DNA of 51,927 nucleotides from assembly GCF_016863195.1 (NCBI RefSeq), contig NZ_BOOK01000033.1, forward strand, positions 1 through 51,927. The letters are read 5' to 3'. How positions within the stretch are numbered: position 1 is the stretch's first letter; every line of letters starts with the position of its first letter. Below the pieces are notes generated by a model. It saw only the letters and a program-made list of their open reading frames with translations. It was not told the DNA's origin and ran no database searches. Shown piece by piece: positions 10,201-17,530 of this stretch. This DNA comes from Paraplanobispora takensis (GTDB lineage: Bacteria > Actinomycetota > Actinomycetes > Streptosporangiales > Streptosporangiaceae). A program made the translations under genes and the position numbers.

Positions 10201-10214
10201 TGACGTCTCGTCAT
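7203..10214 (-). CDS. Hybrid sensor histidine kinase (CHASE3-HAMP-HK-REC-REC-HPt)
   Basis: About 1003 residues from ATG 10214; an in-frame TTG lies at 10232. Order: membrane segment (about 31-54), extracellular CHASE3 sensor (about 55-205), second membrane segment (about 208-228), HAMP, HisKA with His299 in 'MSHEIRTPMNAV', HATPase ('DTGIGI', 'YGGTGLGLAI'), a first receiver ('YDVAILDMHMPEMDG', Lys in 'LTKPV'), a second receiver ('YDVILMDMHMPVMDG', 'LAKPV'), a Pro/Arg/Gln-rich linker with the repeat 'PQRRPEP', and a C-terminal HPt domain with His943 in 'AHTLRGTAANLGA'. All phosphorelay residues are intact. It is a BarA-like multistep phosphorelay kinase. The ligand and the output regulator are not evident from the neighbourhood. 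Confidence 0.93.
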   Translation of the reverse strand: MTRRQAPASSARRTLGSRLGRFAPQWTVSRLLALGYAIAFGALTLIGASAFLRIGVLLQERAAVEHSYQVINLTKDLNSLLKDTERSQRGFVLTGEERYLAPYRRALPAIDSAIDELRRMTADNPRQQEAVTRLEEPVDDKLAELAETIWLRRDQGLEQARKVVLTDRGARSMAEAEALLTGMIREEERLLESRQRSSDENAADTRDFILWGSLLAALTVAAGAWWATRKVTVPLQQVAADAARVTSGDLTPPAPVAGPKEVVTMARAVEVSVQTIARARDEAMAANAAKSAFLATMSHEIRTPMNAVIGMTDLLLDTCLDTDQRELAETVRDSGEALLVIINDILDFSKIEAGELELDHRPFNIRECLESALSLVAIGAADKGLELVGDFEPGSPEVLRGDVTRLRQVLVNLLSNAVKFTAEGEVVATMSARPLSDRQDGPVRLQVAVRDTGIGIPADRMDRLFRSFSQVDSSTTRLYGGTGLGLAISRRLARAMGGDLEVASEVGAGSTFTMTAVLEGCDTCELPRPAAETATVALTGRSALIVDDNATNRRVLGLQLTGWGMTCVDVGAPVRAVELVASGNTYDVAILDMHMPEMDGEQLAGILRRLPGGQNMPIVLLTSVQWRLGPGRDALFDAVLTKPVRSAVLREKLATVMAGKESGPRENGARPERGGEDDRPERARRGDDRRVTPAPRRGRSDVPDRTAGHGVLRILLAEDNPVNQRVAQLTLAKSGHRVDMVSNGAEAVEAVRRTPYDVILMDMHMPVMDGLEATRQIRDEPLAAQPYIVALTASVLDQDREACREAGMNDYLAKPVRAPDLNAILEKLTRGPGGGTPPPAPEQERTPQRRPEPAAEQAQAPQRRPEPRRHGADATSGTGATSSREAGIRDRLDELAGPDAVDEERAIVGRIITSFREHVPDLADGIRNAVRRGDATEVERRAHTLRGTAANLGATALAALCEELERQGETGDLTAAAETAGRVLRELELVREVLGPVSADLGG

Positions 10215-10320
10215 TCCTGCGTCTTTCCCCAACTAGGGGGACTTTTGTGAAGTTTATAGATGTATGTCCATTTTTTACGCTAGCCCGGCGCGTACGGAGC
10301 CCGCGAGCGGGCCCTCAGGC

Positions 10321-10359
10321 GGCCCCTCGGATGGGCCCCTCGGATGGGCCCCTCAGACG
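10321..10359. repeat. Three tandem 13-base repeats at the hisN 3' end
   Basis: GGCCCCTCGGATG occurs twice exactly (10321-10333, 10334-10346) and once with two changes (10347-10359). The last copy overlaps the hisN stop codon. It may be a product of replication slippage. Confidence 0.8.
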
Positions 10360-11156
10360 GGCAGGGTCAGCGGGCCGTCGCCGAGCCGCTTGAGGGCCTC
10401 GGTGTGCAGGGCGCCGTTGCTGCAGATCAGGCTGCCCCCGTCGAGCCCCGGCACGCCGGACAGGTCGGTCCAGATGCCGCCGGCCTCCTCGACGATCACG
10501 GTCAGGGCCGCGATGTCCCAGGGGGAGAGCTCGGGCTCGGCCGACAGGTCCACCGAGCCCTCGGCCACCATCATGTGGGACCAGAAGTCGCCGTAGGCGC
10601 GGCTGCGCCAGACGGCCCGGTTCAGGTCGAGGAAGCTGTCGAGCTTTCCGGCCTCCTCCCAGCCGCCGAGGCTGGAGTAGGAGAAGGAGGCGTCCTCCAG
10701 GCGGGTGACGGAGGAGACCTGGCAGCGGGTGGCCTTGGACAGGCTCCTGCCGGTCCAGGCGCCGGTTGCGCGGGCGGCCCACCAGCGGCGGCCCAGTGCC
10801 GGGGCGGAGACCAGGCCGACGACGACGCGGCCGCGGTCCATCAGCGCGATGAGGGTGGCCCACACCGGGACGCCGCGCACGTAGTTCTTGGTGCCGTCGA
10901 TCGGGTCGATGATCCACGAACGCGCGCCGTAGCCGGTCTCGCCGAACTCCTCGCCGATGACGGCGTCGCGGGGCCGGGCGCGGCGGAGGGTCCCGCGGAT
11001 CGACTCCTCCACGGCCCGGTCGGCGTCGCTGACCGGGGTGAGGTCGGGTTTGGTCTCGACGCGCAGGTCCACCGCCTTGAACCGGCGCATGGTCAGATCG
11101 TCGGCGGCGTCGGCCATGACGTGCGCGAGGCGGAGGTCGTCGTTGTAACCGGTCAC
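10353..11156 (-). CDS. hisN: Histidinol-phosphatase, inositol-monophosphatase type
   Basis: 267 residues from GTG 11156. It is a metal-dependent phosphatase of the IMPase fold. The metal-binding motifs 'IGEEFGE', 'IDPIDGTKNYVRG' and 'SPWDIAALTVIVEEAGG' are visible. The sequence around 'NYVRGVPVWATLIALM' matches the actinobacterial HisN group, which removes phosphate from histidinol-phosphate in histidine synthesis. Other inositol or sugar phosphatase activity cannot be excluded by eye. There is no ribosome binding site. TAGCGT lies eight bases upstream, so the transcript may be leaderless. Confidence 0.85.
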   Translation of the reverse strand: MTGYNDDLRLAHVMADAADDLTMRRFKAVDLRVETKPDLTPVSDADRAVEESIRGTLRRARPRDAVIGEEFGETGYGARSWIIDPIDGTKNYVRGVPVWATLIALMDRGRVVVGLVSAPALGRRWWAARATGAWTGRSLSKATRCQVSSVTRLEDASFSYSSLGGWEEAGKLDSFLDLNRAVWRSRAYGDFWSHMMVAEGSVDLSAEPELSPWDIAALTVIVEEAGGIWTDLSGVPGLDGGSLICSNGALHTEALKRLGDGPLTLPV

Positions 11157-11164
11157 GGGGGGAA

Positions 11165-11170
11165 ACGCTA
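11165..11170 (-). promoter_or_regulatory. hisN: -10 element upstream of hisN
   Basis: TAGCGT lies eight bases before the GTG at 11156, with a run of C between and no Shine-Dalgarno sequence. Confidence 0.4.
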
Positions 11171-11274
11171 TCGCGTCAGCGGCCGGTCATAGGAGAGCGA
11201 TGGGCAAACCGCGGGGATCGCGTCCCGGCCGCAGGCCGGCCGGGAATGACCGCGATCACCGTTGGAAGCTGTGT

Positions 11275-11290
11275 TACTGGCGAGTAGCAT
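11275..11290 (+). promoter_or_regulatory. -10 element and overlapping palindrome before thioesterase
   Basis: TAGCAT (11285-11290) lies seven bases before ATG 11298, consistent with a leaderless promoter. It overlaps the palindrome TACT-GGCG-AGTA (11275-11286). A repressor bound to such a site would block the promoter. Confidence 0.45.
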
Positions 11291-11297
11291 CTGGGGC

Positions 11298-11741
11298 ATG
11301 ACCTTTGACGTGGGTGCTTTCATGCTGCAGAGCGTGCCGTTCGCGCGGACGCTGGACATCTCCTTCGAGAAGGTGGAGCCGGGCTTCGCGGTCTGCCGCA
11401 TGCCCGACCGCGCCGACCTGCACAACCACGTGGGCGGCCCGCACGCCGGAGCGCTGTTCACCCTGGCCGAGTCCGCCTCGGGCGCGGCGATGCTGGCGAC
11501 CTTCGGCGACCAGCTGTCGCGGGCGACCCCGCTGGCCGCGAACGCGGCGATCCGCTATGTGAAGCTCGCGATGGGGGAGGTCGTCGCCGAGGCCCGCCTG
11601 CAGGCGTCGCGTGAGGAGGTCGTGGCCACGCTGGACGCCGGCGGGCGCCCCGAGTTCGACGTCGCCGTCGACATCAAGACCGCCGACGGCACGCCGGTGT
11701 CGCAGATGACCGTCGCCTGGACTCTGCGCCCCAACCGGTAG
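11298..11741 (+). CDS. PaaI/DUF4442-type hotdog thioesterase
   Basis: 147 residues from ATG 11298 ('MTFDVGAFMLQSVPFART'). It has a single hotdog fold; the motif 'DLHNHVGGPHAGALFTLAESASGAAM' is the PaaI-type 'N-HVGxxHAGAxFxLAE' signature, including the helix-borne acidic residue. Expected activity is hydrolysis of an acyl-CoA thioester in the cytoplasm, acting as a dimer or tetramer. The C terminus 'SQMTVAWTLRPNR' completes the sheet. It is divergent from hisN, with convergent rsgA eight bases after its stop. The substrate is not predictable. Confidence 0.85.
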   Translation: MTFDVGAFMLQSVPFARTLDISFEKVEPGFAVCRMPDRADLHNHVGGPHAGALFTLAESASGAAMLATFGDQLSRATPLAANAAIRYVKLAMGEVVAEARLQASREEVVATLDAGGRPEFDVAVDIKTADGTPVSQMTVAWTLRPNR

Positions 11742-11748
11742 GGGACGG

Positions 11749-12801
11749 TCAGGAAGCCGCGGGGCGGTCCTCGTCGGGGGCGCCCTCGCGGCTGGCGAGC
11801 AGGCGCCGCAGGGAGGCCAGGCGGGCCGGGTCGGCGTGGCCGGCGGCGGCCCAGGCGTCCAGCGCGCACTCCTCGCCCAGATGGGTGCAGCCCTTCGGGC
11901 ACTCGACCGTGCCCTCGACCAGGTCGGGGAAGCCGGCCAGGACGGTCTCGACCGAGACGTGGGCCAGGCCGAAGCTGCGCACGCCCGGGGTGTCGATGAT
12001 CCAGCCGCCCTCGGGCAACTCCAGGGCGATGGCGGAGGTGGAGGTGTGGCGTCCCCGGCCGGTGACCGCGTTGACGTGCGAGACGGCCCGGTTGGCGTCC
12101 GGGACCAGCGCGTTGACCAGGGTCGACTTGCCCACCCCCGAGTGCCCGACCAGGACGCTGATCCGGCCCTTCAGCCGCTGCCTCAGCTCCTCCAGGTCGC
12201 CGCCCTTGCGGATCACGACGTACGGCACGCCGAGGGGGGCGTAGAGCGCGACCAGCTCCTCCGGTGAGGCCAGGTCGGACTTGGTCAGGCACAGCAGCGG
12301 CTCGATGTCGGCGTCGAAGGCCGCGACGAGCATCCGGTCGATCATACGGGGCCGGGGCGGCGGGTCGGCCAGGGCCGTGACGATCACCAGCTGGTCGGCG
12401 TTGGCGACCACCGGGCGCTCGATGCCGTCGGTGTCGTCGGTGTCGTCGGCGGAGCGGCGCAGCATCGAGACCCGGGGCTCCACGCGTACGACCCGGGCCA
12501 GCGTGTCGGGCCTGCCGGAGACGTCGCCCACCAGGGCCACCCGGTCGCCGACCACGATCCCCTTGCGGCCCAGCTCCCGCGCCTTCATCGCGACGACGAC
12601 GCGGCGGCCCGCCGCACGGTCCTTCCTGCGGCGCCCCCTCTCCTCCCCGGCGCCGACCAGGCAGGTGTAGCGGCCGCGGTCGACGGTCACGACGAAGCCC
12701 TCGACGGCCTCCTCGTGCGCCGGACGGATGCGGGTCCGCGGCCGGGAACCCTTCCCCGGCCGGATCCTGACGTCGTCCTCGTCGTACTCCCGCTTCCTCA
12801 G
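11749..12801 (-). CDS. rsgA: Ribosome small-subunit-dependent GTPase A
   Basis: A circularly permuted GTPase assisting late 30S ribosome maturation. An N-terminal OB-fold (about 40-110) is followed by the permuted G domain: G4 'LTKSD', G1 'GHSGVGKST', G3 'DTPGVR'. A C-terminal zinc knuckle has the motif '[13 protein letters not shown]' plus further His/Cys. The start is unusual. The only good ribosome binding site, GGGAGGAGACCG, is followed by CTG at 12801, which overlaps the aroA stop as CTGA. The nearest canonical start, GTG 12828, is in frame but has no ribosome binding site and overlaps aroA by 31 bases. I favour CTG 12801 (350 residues). It is the second gene of aroA-rsgA. Confidence 0.93.
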   Translation of the reverse strand: MRKREYDEDDVRIRPGKGSRPRTRIRPAHEEAVEGFVVTVDRGRYTCLVGAGEERGRRRKDRAAGRRVVVAMKARELGRKGIVVGDRVALVGDVSGRPDTLARVVRVEPRVSMLRRSADDTDDTDGIERPVVANADQLVIVTALADPPPRPRMIDRMLVAAFDADIEPLLCLTKSDLASPEELVALYAPLGVPYVVIRKGGDLEELRQRLKGRISVLVGHSGVGKSTLVNALVPDANRAVSHVNAVTGRGRHTSTSAIALELPEGGWIIDTPGVRSFGLAHVSVETVLAGFPDLVEGTVECPKGCTHLGEECALDAWAAAGHADPARLASLRRLLASREGAPDEDRPAAS

Positions 12802-14075
12802 CGGTCTCCTCCCAACATCCGCGCCCACATCGAGGCGAACTCCGGCAGGGTCTTACCCGTGGTGGCGATGTCCTCCACCTCGACGCCGGGCACGGCCAGG
12901 CCGATCACCGCGCCGGCCGTGGCCATGCGGTGGTCGGCGTAGGAGTGGAACACCCCGCCGGTGAGCGGCCGCGGGCGGATCTCCAGGCCGTCCTCGGTCT
13001 CGTTCGCGTCGCCGCCGAGGCCGTTGATCTCGTTGACCAGCGCGGCCAGCCGGTCGGTCTCGTGCCCCCGGATGTGGGCGACACCGCTGATCCGGCTGGG
13101 GGAGTCGGCCAGGGCGGCCAGGGCGGCGATGGTCGGGGTCAGCTCGGCGACGTCGCGCAGGTCGGCCTCGATGCCGGAGATCCGGCCGGTGCCGGTGACC
13201 GACAGCCCCTCGGGCGTGCGCTCCACGGAGGCGCCCATGGCGGACAGCAGCTCCCGGAGCTGGTCGCCGGGCTGGGTGGTCTCGGCCGGCCAGCCGGGGA
13301 TGACGACCGTGCCGCCGGTGACCATGGCGGCAGACAGGAACGGCGCCGCGTTGGACAGGTCGGGCTCCACGGTGAAGTCCCCGGCCCGGATGGGGCCCGG
13401 CTCGACCCGCCAGACGTCGCGCTCGGAGTCGTCGACCCGGACGCCGAACTCGCGGAGCATCTGGACGGTCATCCGGATGTGCGGCTGCGACGGCACGGGC
13501 GGGCCGTCGTGCCGGACCGTCACGCCCTTGGGGAAGCGGGCGGCGGTCAGCAGCAGGCCCGACAGGAACTGGGAGGAGCCGGAGGCGTCGAGTGTGACCT
13601 CTCCTCCGGCGATCGGGCCGCGGACGGTGAAGGGCAGCGCCTCGCCCGTCACCTCGGCGCCCAGCGCGCGCAGGGCCCGCAGGATCACGCCCATCGGGCG
13701 CTTGCGCGCGTGCGGGTCGCCGTCGAAGGACACCTCGCCGTCGGCCAGGGCGGCCATCGGGGGCACGAAGCGCATGACCGTGCCGGCCAGCCCGACGTCG
13801 ATGTGCGCCCCGGCGGCGACCGGCCCGGGGGTGATCGTCCAGTCGACGCTGGAGGCGCTCTCGCCGGAGGGGGTCATCGTGGCGCCGAGGGCGCGCAGGG
13901 CGTCGGCCATCAGGTCGGAGTCGCGGCTGCGCAGCGCCAGCCGTACCGTGCCGGGACCGTCGGCCAGTGCGGCCAGCAGCAGCGCGCGGTTGGTCACGGA
14001 CTTCGAGCCCGGCAGGGGGACGGTCGCGCGCACGGGATCGGTCGCGGTAGGGGCGGGCCACAGCGGAGCGGACAT
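12798..14075 (-). CDS. aroA: 3-phosphoshikimate 1-carboxyvinyltransferase (EPSP synthase)
   Basis: 425 residues from ATG 14075. It transfers the enolpyruvyl group of PEP to shikimate-3-phosphate in the chorismate pathway. Motifs: '[20 protein letters not shown]' near the N terminus, '[16 protein letters not shown]' (PEP/glyphosate-binding loop), '[14 protein letters not shown]', and the C-terminal '[16 protein letters not shown]'. Length is standard. The start has no ribosome binding site but TAGGCT six bases upstream. Its stop overlaps the probable rsgA start. The pairing aroA-rsgA with a nearby SRAP gene and sigma factor matches the M. tuberculosis Rv3223c-Rv3228 neighbourhood. Confidence 0.97.
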   Translation of the reverse strand: MSAPLWPAPTATDPVRATVPLPGSKSVTNRALLLAALADGPGTVRLALRSRDSDLMADALRALGATMTPSGESASSVDWTITPGPVAAGAHIDVGLAGTVMRFVPPMAALADGEVSFDGDPHARKRPMGVILRALRALGAEVTGEALPFTVRGPIAGGEVTLDASGSSQFLSGLLLTAARFPKGVTVRHDGPPVPSQPHIRMTVQMLREFGVRVDDSERDVWRVEPGPIRAGDFTVEPDLSNAAPFLSAAMVTGGTVVIPGWPAETTQPGDQLRELLSAMGASVERTPEGLSVTGTGRISGIEADLRDVAELTPTIAALAALADSPSRISGVAHIRGHETDRLAALVNEINGLGGDANETEDGLEIRPRPLTGGVFHSYADHRMATAGAVIGLAVPGVEVEDIATTGKTLPEFASMWARMLGGDR

Positions 14076-14081
14076 GCCCGA

Positions 14082-14087
14082 AGCCTA
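14082..14087 (-). promoter_or_regulatory. aroA: -10 element of leaderless aroA
   Basis: TAGGCT lies six bases before ATG 14075. No ribosome binding site is present between them. Confidence 0.5.
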
Positions 14088-14187
14088 TCGAGACCGTCTC
14101 GCCGTACGGGAAGCGCCCGACCGGGATGTGGACGGGCCGTCCGGGATGAGAGACGACATCCGTATTCGGAGGTGGCAGAGTGGGGAC

Positions 14188-14964
14188 ATGTGCGGAAGAT
14201 ACGCGTCTGCGCGCGCCAAGCAGGAGCTGATCGAGGAGTTCGAGGTCGAGCTCGACGGAGCCCCTGACGAGGATCTCGGGCCCGACTACAACGTCGCGCC
14301 GACCAAGCGGGTCTACGCGGTGCTCAGCAGGGTGCCGAAGATGGAGCCGAAGACGCCGGAGACGGGGGCGAGGCCGGTGCGCCAGCTCCGCGTCATGCGG
14401 TGGGGGCTGGTTCCCGGCTGGGCGAAGGACCCCTCGATCGGGTCCAGGATGATCAATGCGCGGGTGGAGACCGTGGCGGAGAAGCCCTCCTTCCGCAAGG
14501 CGTTCGCCGAGCGCAGGTGCCTGCTGCCGGCCGACGGCTACTACGAGTGGGCCGTGCAGGAGGAGACCGGGGCGAAGGGCAGGCCGAAGAAGCAGCCCTA
14601 CTTCATCCACCCGGCCGACGGCGGGGGCATGGCCATGGCGGGGCTGTACGAGTTCTGGCGTGACAAGGGCCGGCCCGAGGAGGACCCGCTGGCCTGGCTG
14701 GTGACCTGCACGATCATCACGACCTCCGCCGTCGACGAGGCGGGCAAGGTCCACGACCGCATGCCGATGCTGATCGAGCGCGACCGGTGGGCCGACTGGC
14801 TCGACCCCGGCGTCGCCGACGCCCGGGAGTTCCTGGTCCCGGCCGGCTCGACCGGCCTGACCCTGCGCCCCGTCTCCACGGCGGTGAACTCGGTGCGCAA
14901 CAACGGACCGGAGCTCATCGCGCCGGTGACGGCGGGGGCGGGCGAGGACCGGCCGCTCTTCTAA
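14188..14964 (+). CDS. SRAP (YedK/HMCES-like) abasic-site protein
   Basis: 258 residues starting 'MCGRYA', the invariant SRAP N terminus in which Cys2 becomes the catalytic and DNA-crosslinking residue after Met removal. Further family motifs: 'YNVAPTKRVYAV', 'MRWGLVPGWAKDPSIG', 'MINARVETVAEKPSFRKAF', 'RCLLPADGYYEW' (catalytic Glu) and 'IHDRMP'-type 'VHDRMPMLI'. It shields abasic sites in single-stranded DNA through a thiazolidine link. The start is fixed by Cys2. GGAGG lies 15 bases upstream, rather far, while CAGAGT sits six bases before ATG, so a leaderless transcript is possible. It is divergent from aroA. Confidence 0.94.
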   Translation: MCGRYASARAKQELIEEFEVELDGAPDEDLGPDYNVAPTKRVYAVLSRVPKMEPKTPETGARPVRQLRVMRWGLVPGWAKDPSIGSRMINARVETVAEKPSFRKAFAERRCLLPADGYYEWAVQEETGAKGRPKKQPYFIHPADGGGMAMAGLYEFWRDKGRPEEDPLAWLVTCTIITTSAVDEAGKVHDRMPMLIERDRWADWLDPGVADAREFLVPAGSTGLTLRPVSTAVNSVRNNGPELIAPVTAGAGEDRPLF

Positions 14965-15130
14965 AAAGACTCGAAAATCCGTGTAAAAACCACGCAGAGC
15001 GGGCATCCGCTGAGGAAAGCGGAACCTCTTCCGGGAGGTCACGCCACAAAAGCTCGCTCTTTCCATGCCCGACGGGACGTCCGGGGAGTCCCGCCGAAGG
15101 CCCCCCACATCGTCCCGGAGGTGCGGATCC

Positions 15131-15463
15131 GTGAACGACGCGACCGCGCGTATGCGCCTGGAGAGCATTCTGGCCGAGCTCGACCGGTCCATCGGGGTCC
15201 TGAGCGGCGGCCCCGTGGCCGAGCGGGAAAGGTCGGCGGCCGACGCGGGATCCGACCTGACCGACGCCGACCGCAACCGGGCCATGCTCGATGTGGCCGT
15301 CCAGCACCGCCGGTCGGTGGTCGAGGCGCTCAAGCGGATCGACGAGGGACAGTACGGCCTGTGCGTCGACTGCGGCAGACCCGTCCCCGAGGGCAGGCTG
15401 GAGGCGCGGCCCGAGGCCGCCCGGTGCGTGGAGTGCCAGTCGCGAAGGGAGCGGCGCCGCTGA
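15131..15463 (+). CDS. DksA/TraR-type C4 zinc-finger protein
   Basis: 110 residues from GTG 15131, with GGAGGT eight bases upstream. An N-terminal helical part (about 1-70, including 'DRNRAMLDVAVQHRRSVVEAL') forms the coiled coil. The C-terminal zinc finger is 'GLCVDCGRPV' plus 'RCVECQ' (C-x2-C-x17-C-x2-C). DksA-family proteins insert the coiled coil into the RNA polymerase secondary channel; 'RIDEGQYGLCVDCG' is the family hallmark. The coiled-coil tip Asp pair typical of DksA is not obvious, so its effect on transcription may differ. Stand-alone gene. Confidence 0.88.
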   Translation: MNDATARMRLESILAELDRSIGVLSGGPVAERERSAADAGSDLTDADRNRAMLDVAVQHRRSVVEALKRIDEGQYGLCVDCGRPVPEGRLEARPEAARCVECQSRRERRR

Positions 15464-15478
15464 CCCTCCGGCCGGAGG

Positions 15479-16249
15479 CTACGGCCGCCGGGCGCTGGCG
15501 ACCAGGTGGATGCCCACGGTGTCGTCGTCGTCGGGATGGGCCTCCAGCTCGGTGCGGACCAGCCAGTTCAGCGCGCGGGGATCCGAGGCGAGCACGTGGT
15601 CGACCGTCGAGGGGGACAGCACGGTGCGGGGCCGTACCCACTCGACCTCCAGGCCGGCGTCGGTGAGCAGCTCGCGGAGCTGACCGCAGCTGAAGCAGCG
15701 CGTGATGCTGCCGTCGGGCCACGGCACGAGCATGACCTCGCCGGTGGTCTGGCGCAGATGCGCCCAGTAGTTCTGCTCGGCCAGGATCGCCATGCCCAGC
15801 ACCAGCGAGTCGACGCAGATCAGCGCCCGCCCGCCGGGACGCAGCACCCGGGTGATGTCGGCGACCACGGACTCGGCCATGAGCTCCAGCGACATGGACC
15901 GGTCCTCGGCCATCACGGCGTCCACGCTGCCGTCGGGCAGGAAACGCAGGTCGTCGGCGCGGACCCGGCGGGTCTTGCCGGCGTCGCGCAGCGGGGACTG
16001 ACCGGTGTCGCGCAGCGGGGACTGACCGTCCTCCACCGTCTTGCGGAAGTCGATCATCTCGATCACCCGGTGCCCGCCGCGCGCCGCCTGCGCCGACCAC
16101 CGTCCGTGGCCGCGCGAGAGGTCCAGGATGGTGGACGGTTCGGAGGGAAGCCATCGGCTCAGCTGCTCGGCGGCGACCGCCCGGTAAAAGGTCCAGTACG
16201 GCCCGAGCGTTCCTGAGCCGTTCAGCTCTTCGGCCGGGATGGGCAGCAC
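15479..16249 (-). CDS. Class I SAM-dependent methyltransferase-like protein
   Basis: 256 residues from GTG 16249, chosen for its AGGAG six bases upstream; a longer reading frame runs to 16333. The SAM-binding motif I is modified: '[20 protein letters not shown]' has 'DLSRGHG' instead of DxGxGxG. Motifs resembling '[12 protein letters not shown]' and '[14 protein letters not shown]' follow in the right places, and '[12 protein letters not shown]' ends the fold. It carries an in-frame duplication of eight residues ([16 protein letters not shown]). It is divergent from sigR. The substrate is unknown; the atypical motif I leaves catalytic activity uncertain. Confidence 0.8.
   Translation of the reverse strand: MLPIPAEELNGSGTLGPYWTFYRAVAAEQLSRWLPSEPSTILDLSRGHGRWSAQAARGGHRVIEMIDFRKTVEDGQSPLRDTGQSPLRDAGKTRRVRADDLRFLPDGSVDAVMAEDRSMSLELMAESVVADITRVLRPGGRALICVDSLVLGMAILAEQNYWAHLRQTTGEVMLVPWPDGSITRCFSCGQLRELLTDAGLEVEWVRPRTVLSPSTVDHVLASDPRALNWLVRTELEAHPDDDDTVGIHLVASARRP
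15983..16028. repeat. In-frame 24-base tandem duplication in methyltransferase gene
   Basis: Two identical 22-base blocks (15983-16004 and 16007-16028) recur with a 24-base period and encode GQSPLRD twice. The reading frame is kept, pointing to a recent slippage duplication in a surface loop. Confidence 0.85.
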
Positions 16250-16345
16250 AAGCGGCTCCTGGCGTCGGGTTTCCGGTGGTCTGTTGCTACCTGCCGGTAC
16301 ATATCTTTTTCCCCGTACCGGCCTGCTCGTCACCTTCTATCTTGT

Positions 16346-16372
16346 GGGAACAGACAGCCGGTCGCGGGTGTT
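16346..16372 (+). promoter_or_regulatory. sigR: SigR-type autoregulatory promoter
   Basis: GGGAAC (16346-16351), exactly 18 bases, then GTT (16370-16372) matches the SigR/SigH consensus GGGAAT-N18-GTT with one change. It lies about 45 bases upstream of the long sigR start and fits the known thiol-stress feedback loop of this family. Confidence 0.7.
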
Positions 16373-16415
16373 GCCAACGGACAGCGAACGATCCTTCCAG
16401 GAGGTTGGCAAGCGA

Positions 16416-17138
16416 ATGCTCGCGTTAGTCGAACCCGTCGCCCACCCCGGTGATCGGTCCCTGCCCGCCGAGCGGGTATCCTCCGCTCTGTACGGTGTCC
16501 CGCGTCAGCAGGACTCCGGAGATCCTAAGGGGGTGGGTCCGGTTCCTGCGACAGATGCAGAGACTCTGGAGCAGAGGAGTGCACGGTTCGAGCGGGACGT
16601 CATGCCCTATCTCGAGCAGCTCTACTCCGCCGCGCTCCGGATGACCCGGAACCCCGCGGATGCCGAAGACCTTCTCCAGGAGACCTTCGCCAAGGCGTTC
16701 GCGTCCTTCCACCAGTTCCAGGAAGGCACGAACCTCAAGGCCTGGCTCTACCGCATCCTCACCAACACCTTCATCAACAGCTACCGCAAGAAGCAGCGGG
16801 AGCCCAAGCAGGCCGGCACCGAGGAGATCGAGGACTGGCAGCTCGCCAGGGCCGAGTCGCACACCTCGGGCGGCCTGAAGTCGGCGGAGATCGAGGCGCT
16901 CGAACACCTCCCCGACAGCGACGTCAAGGAGGCGCTCGCCGCGCTTCCCGAGGAGTTCCGCATCGCGGTCTATCTCGCCGACGTCGAGGGCTTCCCCTAC
17001 AAGGAGATCGCGGAGATCATGGGAACCCCCATCGGGACCGTGATGTCGCGGCTCCACCGCGGTAGGCGGCAGCTGCGCACGCAGCTGGAGGACTACGCCC
17101 GCGAGCGTGGTCTGACCCCCGCGGAGGGTGCCAAGTGA
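16416..17138 (+). CDS. sigR: ECF sigma factor SigR/SigH (thiol-oxidative stress)
   Basis: 240 residues if started at ATG 16416 (AGGAGG about 11 bases upstream). A second in-frame start, GTG 16533, gives a 201-residue form beginning '[10 protein letters not shown]', very like the annotated start of Streptomyces SigR. Regions: sigma2 ('[20 protein letters not shown]', '[20 protein letters not shown]') and sigma4 ('[20 protein letters not shown]', '[10 protein letters not shown]'). S. coelicolor makes stable SigR and an unstable N-terminally extended SigR'; the same two-start layout is visible here with a SigR-type promoter upstream. It directs RNA polymerase to thioredoxin, mycothiol and proteostasis genes and is held by the RsrA encoded just downstream. 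Confidence 0.93.
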   Translation: MLALVEPVAHPGDRSLPAERVSSALYGVPRQQDSGDPKGVGPVPATDAETLEQRSARFERDVMPYLEQLYSAALRMTRNPADAEDLLQETFAKAFASFHQFQEGTNLKAWLYRILTNTFINSYRKKQREPKQAGTEEIEDWQLARAESHTSGGLKSAEIEALEHLPDSDVKEALAALPEEFRIAVYLADVEGFPYKEIAEIMGTPIGTVMSRLHRGRRQLRTQLEDYARERGLTPAEGAK

Positions 17139-17205
17139 ACGGGCGAGCCGACATGCACCGCGAGCCCGCGACGACGGGTTCCGCGCTCCTGGGCGAGGTG
17201 ATCGT

Positions 17206-17472
17206 ATGAGCTGTGGAGATCCGCACGACACGGACTGCCGTGAGGTCCTGGACAAGGTCTACGCCTACCTCGACGGCGAGCTTGACCAGGACAACTCCGT
17301 CGACGTCCGGCACCACCTGGACGAGTGCAGCCCCTGCCTGAAGGAGTACGGCCTGGAGCAGGTCGTCAAGCAGCTGGTGGCCAAGCACTGCGGATGCGAC
17401 CCCGTCCCCGACGATCTGCGCGCGAAGGTCCTGCGGCGCATCGAGCAGGTCCGGGGCGAGCTGGCGACCTGA
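17206..17472 (+). CDS. rsrA: Redox-sensing zinc anti-sigma factor RsrA
   Basis: 88 residues from ATG 17206 (GAGGTG five bases upstream), 67 bases after sigR. It is a ZAS-family anti-sigma factor. Zinc ligands fall exactly at the S. coelicolor RsrA positions: Cys11, His37, Cys41, Cys44 ('HHLDECSPC'), with Cys3 also kept. Disulfide stress should eject zinc and release SigR. Position 31 is Ser where S. coelicolor has a non-essential Cys, and the C-terminal Cys pair is 'HCGC' (62, 64). The sigR-rsrA order is standard. Confidence 0.95.
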   Translation: MSCGDPHDTDCREVLDKVYAYLDGELDQDNSVDVRHHLDECSPCLKEYGLEQVVKQLVAKHCGCDPVPDDLRAKVLRRIEQVRGELAT

Positions 17473-17530
17473 GCTTCCGGGACCTTCTAGGATCTCCCGT
17501 AAGGCGATGCCATACGAACGGGGGGTCGGC

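Noticed and set aside
7605-10250. Very long open frame on the plus strand opposite the histidine kinase
   Set aside because: It mirrors the kinase codon pattern in high-GC DNA, has low-complexity sequence and shows no domain; the minus-strand kinase has every expected motif.
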